Origin: Chryseobacterium viscerum
GTDB taxonomy: Bacteria > Bacteroidota > Bacteroidia > Flavobacteriales > Weeksellaceae
Direction: 5' to 3'
Assembly (NCBI RefSeq): GCF_002899945.2
Contig: NZ_PPEG02000008.1
Coordinates: forward strand, 285,347 to 349,346
Length of the DNA stretch: 64,000 bases
The notes below the pieces were generated by a model. The model had not been told where the DNA came from. It saw only the letters and a program-made list of their open reading frames with translations, and did not search any database. Of this stretch, positions 61,029 to 64,000 are shown in pieces. Numbering within the stretch: position 1 is the first letter of the stretch; every line of letters starts with the position of its first letter. The translations under genes were made by a program, and so were the position numbers.

Positions 61029-61054
61029 CTGTTACTATTCGAGAATACTAACAG
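61029..61054 (-). promoter_or_regulatory. 26-bp near-palindrome, copy 3 (putative operator)
   Basis: Half sites CTGTTACTATTCG and AGAATACTAACAG. It sits just upstream of the -33 box of the surface-protein promoter, the usual position of an activator-binding site. The AraC-type regulator gene upstream is one possible binder. Confidence 0.65.
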
Positions 61055-61258
61055 TCCAAATAACAAAACAAAATAATAGTAATCAATCACTTACACTAAT
61101 AAAACCACAAATAACTCATACTTTTAGAATTGGACTACTATTTAATTAAAAAGCATTCAACATCCATATATCTGGTCTGAAAAACGGACTTTATTTTCTT
61201 TCAAACAGCAAGGGAGTGAATATTAAGTTTATCAAGAAGTAGAGATTGTATTGTACAT

Positions 61259-61381
61259 TCAACTTCTACAAACAATAAGCGGAGATGTTTCAAACCCCCG
61301 CTTATTGTTTTGTTCTATTTTACAATCATAACCTGAACTTCCACAGCATTCACAAGAATATGGTACTGCTAAATCTTTCAT
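61259..61381 (-). CDS. Possible 40-residue cysteine-rich peptide overlapping the regulator's stop
   Basis: The ATG overlaps the stop of the TPR/AraC regulator in an ATGA, so translation could be coupled. The frame begins MKDLAVPYSCECCGSSGYDC and has five cysteines; it ends with TGA at 61259. The 13-bp hairpin at 61270-61310 (AAACAATAAGCGG with CCGCTTATTGTTT) lies inside it, which argues against a normal protein. No family recognised. Confidence 0.35.
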   Translation of the reverse strand: MKDLAVPYSCECCGSSGYDCKIEQNNKRGFETSPLIVCRS

Positions 61382-62964
61382 TCTTTCTTGTCTCTTTTCT
61401 GCAGTTGCGAAATAAAATCAGAAGGTGAAATATCCATTTGTTTTTTAAATATATTCGCAAATCTGCTATGGGAAGAATAACCACATATTTCTGCCAAATG
61501 ACTTATTTTATAATTTCGGTAAACAGGTTCTGTGTAGAGCTTTTTTGTGATATAACTAATCCTGTTCTGATTAATATAATCACTGAAATCAACACCTCTG
61601 TGTTTTCTTATAATATAGGAAAGATATTTTGTATTGGTATTAAGATAAGAAGCCATCGTAGGTCTTGAAATATTTTGGTCCAGATATAATTTCTGTTGTT
61701 CAAAATTTTTCATACGTCCTACCAGTTCTTCTTCTTTTTCTGCACTGATGTTTAGAGAAGAATCTTCTTCTTTCGTATTCTTTTCCGTATAGTTCTGCTC
61801 TGTTACAATGATAACAGAACTATCCGCAGCCCCATCTTTCTCAGCATTTAATTGATTAATAATCTTTTCAAATTGAAATTTGATTTTCTTTTTCTGTTGT
61901 TTATAATAAACAAATAAACTTATAACAAAGAGGGCTAATAATATGGATACAAAAATCAATACATACATGTATCTCTCGAATTTATTTTTCCTTGCTTGCT
62001 CTTCTTTAAAATCCTGATCAGCAAGGGTAACTAATTCATTTCTTTTAAGAAAGTCAATGGAATCTTTAAGTTGATTGATTTCATGCAGCCCTTGATAATC
62101 ATTGACTTGCCTGTAATATTTCCTAAGATCATTGATGACCCAATCACTTATTTCCTCATTCTTATTGGCAAAGGCTATCTCTTTTGCTTTTAACAGATAT
62201 AGTTTTGCTTCATCATAGTTTTTCTGTTTTAAGGCTATATTTCCCAATCCTCTGTAAAGTATTGCACTTTCATTGTAATACGATTTTATTTTCGATTTTC
62301 TGAAATTTTCTTCAGCTTTATGAAAAGTATAATGTGCAGAATCAAGGCTGTTTTTCTGGACATATACTTCACCTAGTTTAAGCTGTGATCTTCCCAGAAG
62401 ATAATTTTTTATATCGTTTTCAGGAATGGTTTCGAGGTAAGATTGGTTATTTTTAATGTTTTTTATAAAACCTACTGTATCTTTATCTGCAATTTTCCGC
62501 AACGCTTCCGTTTCAAGCATCATTGCATAAATAAATTTACTTTCCGGTGAATCCGATAAAGATTTACTCGCAGCCATAGCCCTATCCATAAACTGTCTGC
62601 TTGCATCTTTCAGATTGAGTTTTAAGTATTCTGCAGCAAGACGATCATTGGCCAGCGTTTCCCAGTCGGCAAGACCTGCTTTCTTACTCATAGAGTCAAC
62701 TTTCTTCCAATACAAGATAGCCTTACTGGCACTTAGCTTCCGGGAATAAGCAGAAGCAATAACTACTACTGATTTTATCTTTTGAACCTCCGTTTCTGAT
62801 TTCTTATACAGAGAATCACCTGTTTTAAGCATTCTATCTACCTGCCCTTGTCTAAATGAACGAAAGTATGCCACATCAAATTCCTTATCTTTTTTATTTT
62901 GAGATTTTATTGTTATACTGAGTAACAAAAAAGAAATGAATAAGTATAGAGGTTTATTAATCAT
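61378..62964 (-). CDS. Membrane-anchored TPR/AraC-type transcriptional regulator
   Basis: 528 residues of a hybrid layout common in Flavobacteria: signal/anchor (MINKPLYLFISFLLLSITIK), a periplasmic region of TPR-like helices (residues about 60-310, e.g. SKFIYAMMLETEALRKIADK, YHTFHKAEENFRKSK-type), a membrane helix near residue 335-355 (YVLIFVSILLALFVISLFVY), a linker, then a cytoplasmic AraC-type HTH (ISRPTMASYLNTNTKYLSYI, then YKISHLAEICGYSSHSRFAN) with the conserved second helix-turn-helix ending GYSSHSRFANIFKKQMDISP. It senses an envelope signal and should control transcription directly. The palindrome upstream of the surface-protein gene is a candidate target. Confidence 0.9.
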   Translation of the reverse strand: MINKPLYLFISFLLLSITIKSQNKKDKEFDVAYFRSFRQGQVDRMLKTGDSLYKKSETEVQKIKSVVVIASAYSRKLSASKAILYWKKVDSMSKKAGLADWETLANDRLAAEYLKLNLKDASRQFMDRAMAASKSLSDSPESKFIYAMMLETEALRKIADKDTVGFIKNIKNNQSYLETIPENDIKNYLLGRSQLKLGEVYVQKNSLDSAHYTFHKAEENFRKSKIKSYYNESAILYRGLGNIALKQKNYDEAKLYLLKAKEIAFANKNEEISDWVINDLRKYYRQVNDYQGLHEINQLKDSIDFLKRNELVTLADQDFKEEQARKNKFERYMYVLIFVSILLALFVISLFVYYKQQKKKIKFQFEKIINQLNAEKDGAADSSVIIVTEQNYTEKNTKEEDSSLNISAEKEEELVGRMKNFEQQKLYLDQNISRPTMASYLNTNTKYLSYIIRKHRGVDFSDYINQNRISYITKKLYTEPVYRNYKISHLAEICGYSSHSRFANIFKKQMDISPSDFISQLQKRDKKE

Positions 62965-63427
62965 AATTTTTTTTCAACAAGTTTTTGATTTAAAAGCAAA
63001 TAGAACAACAAATTACTTCAAAAAGAAATAATCTGGATCGCAATTATAAAGAATTATCTATTACAAATGTAAGTCTTTTTTGAACCTTTCAATTTCTTTA
63101 TTTGGCATCGTAATAGAGCTCATAATGGAATAAAATTAACAATACTAAATTAGCATGAATAATGAAATATAATATATACAACTTAATTTCCATGAATATT
63201 ATAGAAATCCGCTATATGAATGAAAAATATTTAATTTGAAACTAACTTTAAAATTTAGACTTATCTTATTTTTGATCAGGTATCAGCCATTGAAATATTT
63301 ACAAAAAACGATGCCCTCATCAGCCAATAAAAGCAAAAACCACATGTATAAAGTTGATCTGTATTTTTAAAGAAAAATTTATTTAACTTTTCACCTTGTT
63401 CAATTCAAAAAACCAACCTCACAGATT
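62965..63427. other. Intergenic region between the two AraC-type genes
   Basis: 463 AT-rich bases. No reading frame or hairpin of note. It would hold the divergent promoters of the two genes, but no clear TTG-TAnnTTTG pair is seen. Confidence 0.4.
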
Positions 63428-63886
63428 ATGCTGAATGACTACAAAAAACACGAATTATTTGGAAAGACTTTAATACAAAAAATTGATCTGGCAACACCAT
63501 TTAGATTTGATTTCCCGGTTTCCGAGCAAGCCTGTTTTCTGTATGTCCTCAATGGAGAATTTCAATATAAAATAGATGATCAGGAACTTGATATCTCTAC
63601 CCATTATTCTCTGTTTCTCAACTGTATCAGCTCTGGAAAGCATATTCAAAATTCCAGGTCAGAGGATCATTGTCAGATCGTGATCGTTACCTTCTATCCG
63701 GAAATACTGAAAAAAATCTACGATAGAGAAATCCCCTTATTGCTTCAGAAGCCTGTCAATATGGTTTCGAATAAATCAAGCGAGAAAATAAGTAACGATT
63801 TCCTCATTCAAAAATATGTAGAAGGATTACTTTTTTATTTTGAAAATCCTTCACTCATTAACGAAGATATCTTAGAGCCTGTTTAA
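63428..63886 (+). pseudogene. AraC-family regulator, truncated by an IS element
   Basis: 152 residues resembling only the N-terminal cupin-like effector domain of a short flavobacterial AraC regulator (MLNDYKKHELFGKTLIQKID, ACFLYVLNGEFQYKIDDQEL, NCISSGKHIQNSRSEDHCQI). The frame should continue into two helix-turn-helix motifs after ...FENPSLINEDIL, but the sequence changes at about 63875 to GAGCCTGTTTAAA and stops. The DNA-binding half is therefore missing in this window, and the gene is most likely inactivated. The remainder may resume beyond the right edge of the IS. Confidence 0.75.
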
Positions 63887-64000
63887 ATTTTGTTCAATAA
63901 TATTTTAATAGCTGATAGTTTGACCATATTTTCAGAATTTTCCATTAGCAATTCATAATTTCGGCAAAGTCTTCTGTCATTATCAAACCAAGAAAAAGTT
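63875..64000 (-). mobile_element. IS5-type insertion sequence, partial (transposase C-terminus)
   Basis: On the minus strand from the window edge to 63883 a frame reads TFSWFDNDRRLCRNYELLME and ends ...LLNKI followed by TAA. This is the C-terminal end of IS5-family transposases (FSWFDNDRRLCRNYE region). The element's end, GAGCCTGTTTAAA, starts at 63875, just after TTA, which matches the TNA target preference of one IS5 subgroup. Only the last 40 or so residues are visible. Confidence 0.75.

Overview
The window is a low-GC chromosomal segment of a flavobacterium, most likely a Chryseobacterium or close Weeksellaceae relative. This rests on: promoters of the Bacteroidetes type (TTG, about 17-20 bases, then TAnnTTTG); the type IX secretion gene porQ next to cmk; an ALDH7/lysine 6-aminotransferase pair; a short peptide with the Chryseobacterium-style MKNLKKL...GG leader; and a surface protein that starts with a signal peptide followed by VGINT. 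No species can be fixed from sequence alone.

Layout. 1-4.8 kb: a tripartite RND efflux operon read leftward (regulator, lipoprotein adaptor, inner-membrane pump; the pump runs off the left edge). 4.9-9.5 kb: a GNAT acetyltransferase, a DUF2007 protein, the two lysine-catabolism enzymes and a 49-residue membrane peptide with its own promoter and terminator. 9.3-16 kb: an SPFH/ribbon-helix-helix pair, the large fused cytochrome c maturation protein CcsBA, a Crp-type regulator and a secreted isochorismatase-like hydrolase. 16.3-22.1 kb (rightward): FtsK, LolA, an LptF/G permease and a secreted unknown. 22.2-27.1 kb (leftward): frr and pyrH, a pair usually adjacent, here separated by a lipase-like gene and followed by a ketoacyl synthase III that is bracketed by two copies of the frr 3' end plus terminator. 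27.2-30.4 kb: porQ, cmk and a YtxH/holin-like envelope-stress module. 30.4-38.8 kb: an rRNA/tRNA methyltransferase, an Omp85-type barrel, SanA-like protein, a ferredoxin-type reductase, a TlpA thioredoxin and an iron-siderophore-type ABC transporter split by a GxxExxY gene. 38.8-46.1 kb: a MarR-controlled fatty-acid beta-oxidation operon whose intergenic gaps hold a REP-associated transposase and a four-helix-bundle (S23) gene. 46.1-55.6 kb: small proteins, an M48 protease, a DUF2490/TonB-receptor pair and uvrA. 55.6-64 kb is accessory: methyltransferase, GG-leader cysteine-rich peptide, lipoprotein hydrolase, tRNA-Arg(CCU), a small HTH protein, a 17-residue-repeat surface protein, a TPR/AraC membrane regulator, and an AraC gene broken by an IS5-type element at the right edge.

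The most unusual signals are: three 26-bp near-palindromes around the repeat surface protein, one sitting just upstream of its promoter; a pair of 20-bp palindromes over the MarR promoter; the REP-flanked transposase and the repeat-flanked S23 gene inside one metabolic operon; the duplicated frr tail; and a perfect 17-bp hairpin made of two inverted DnaA-box sequences.
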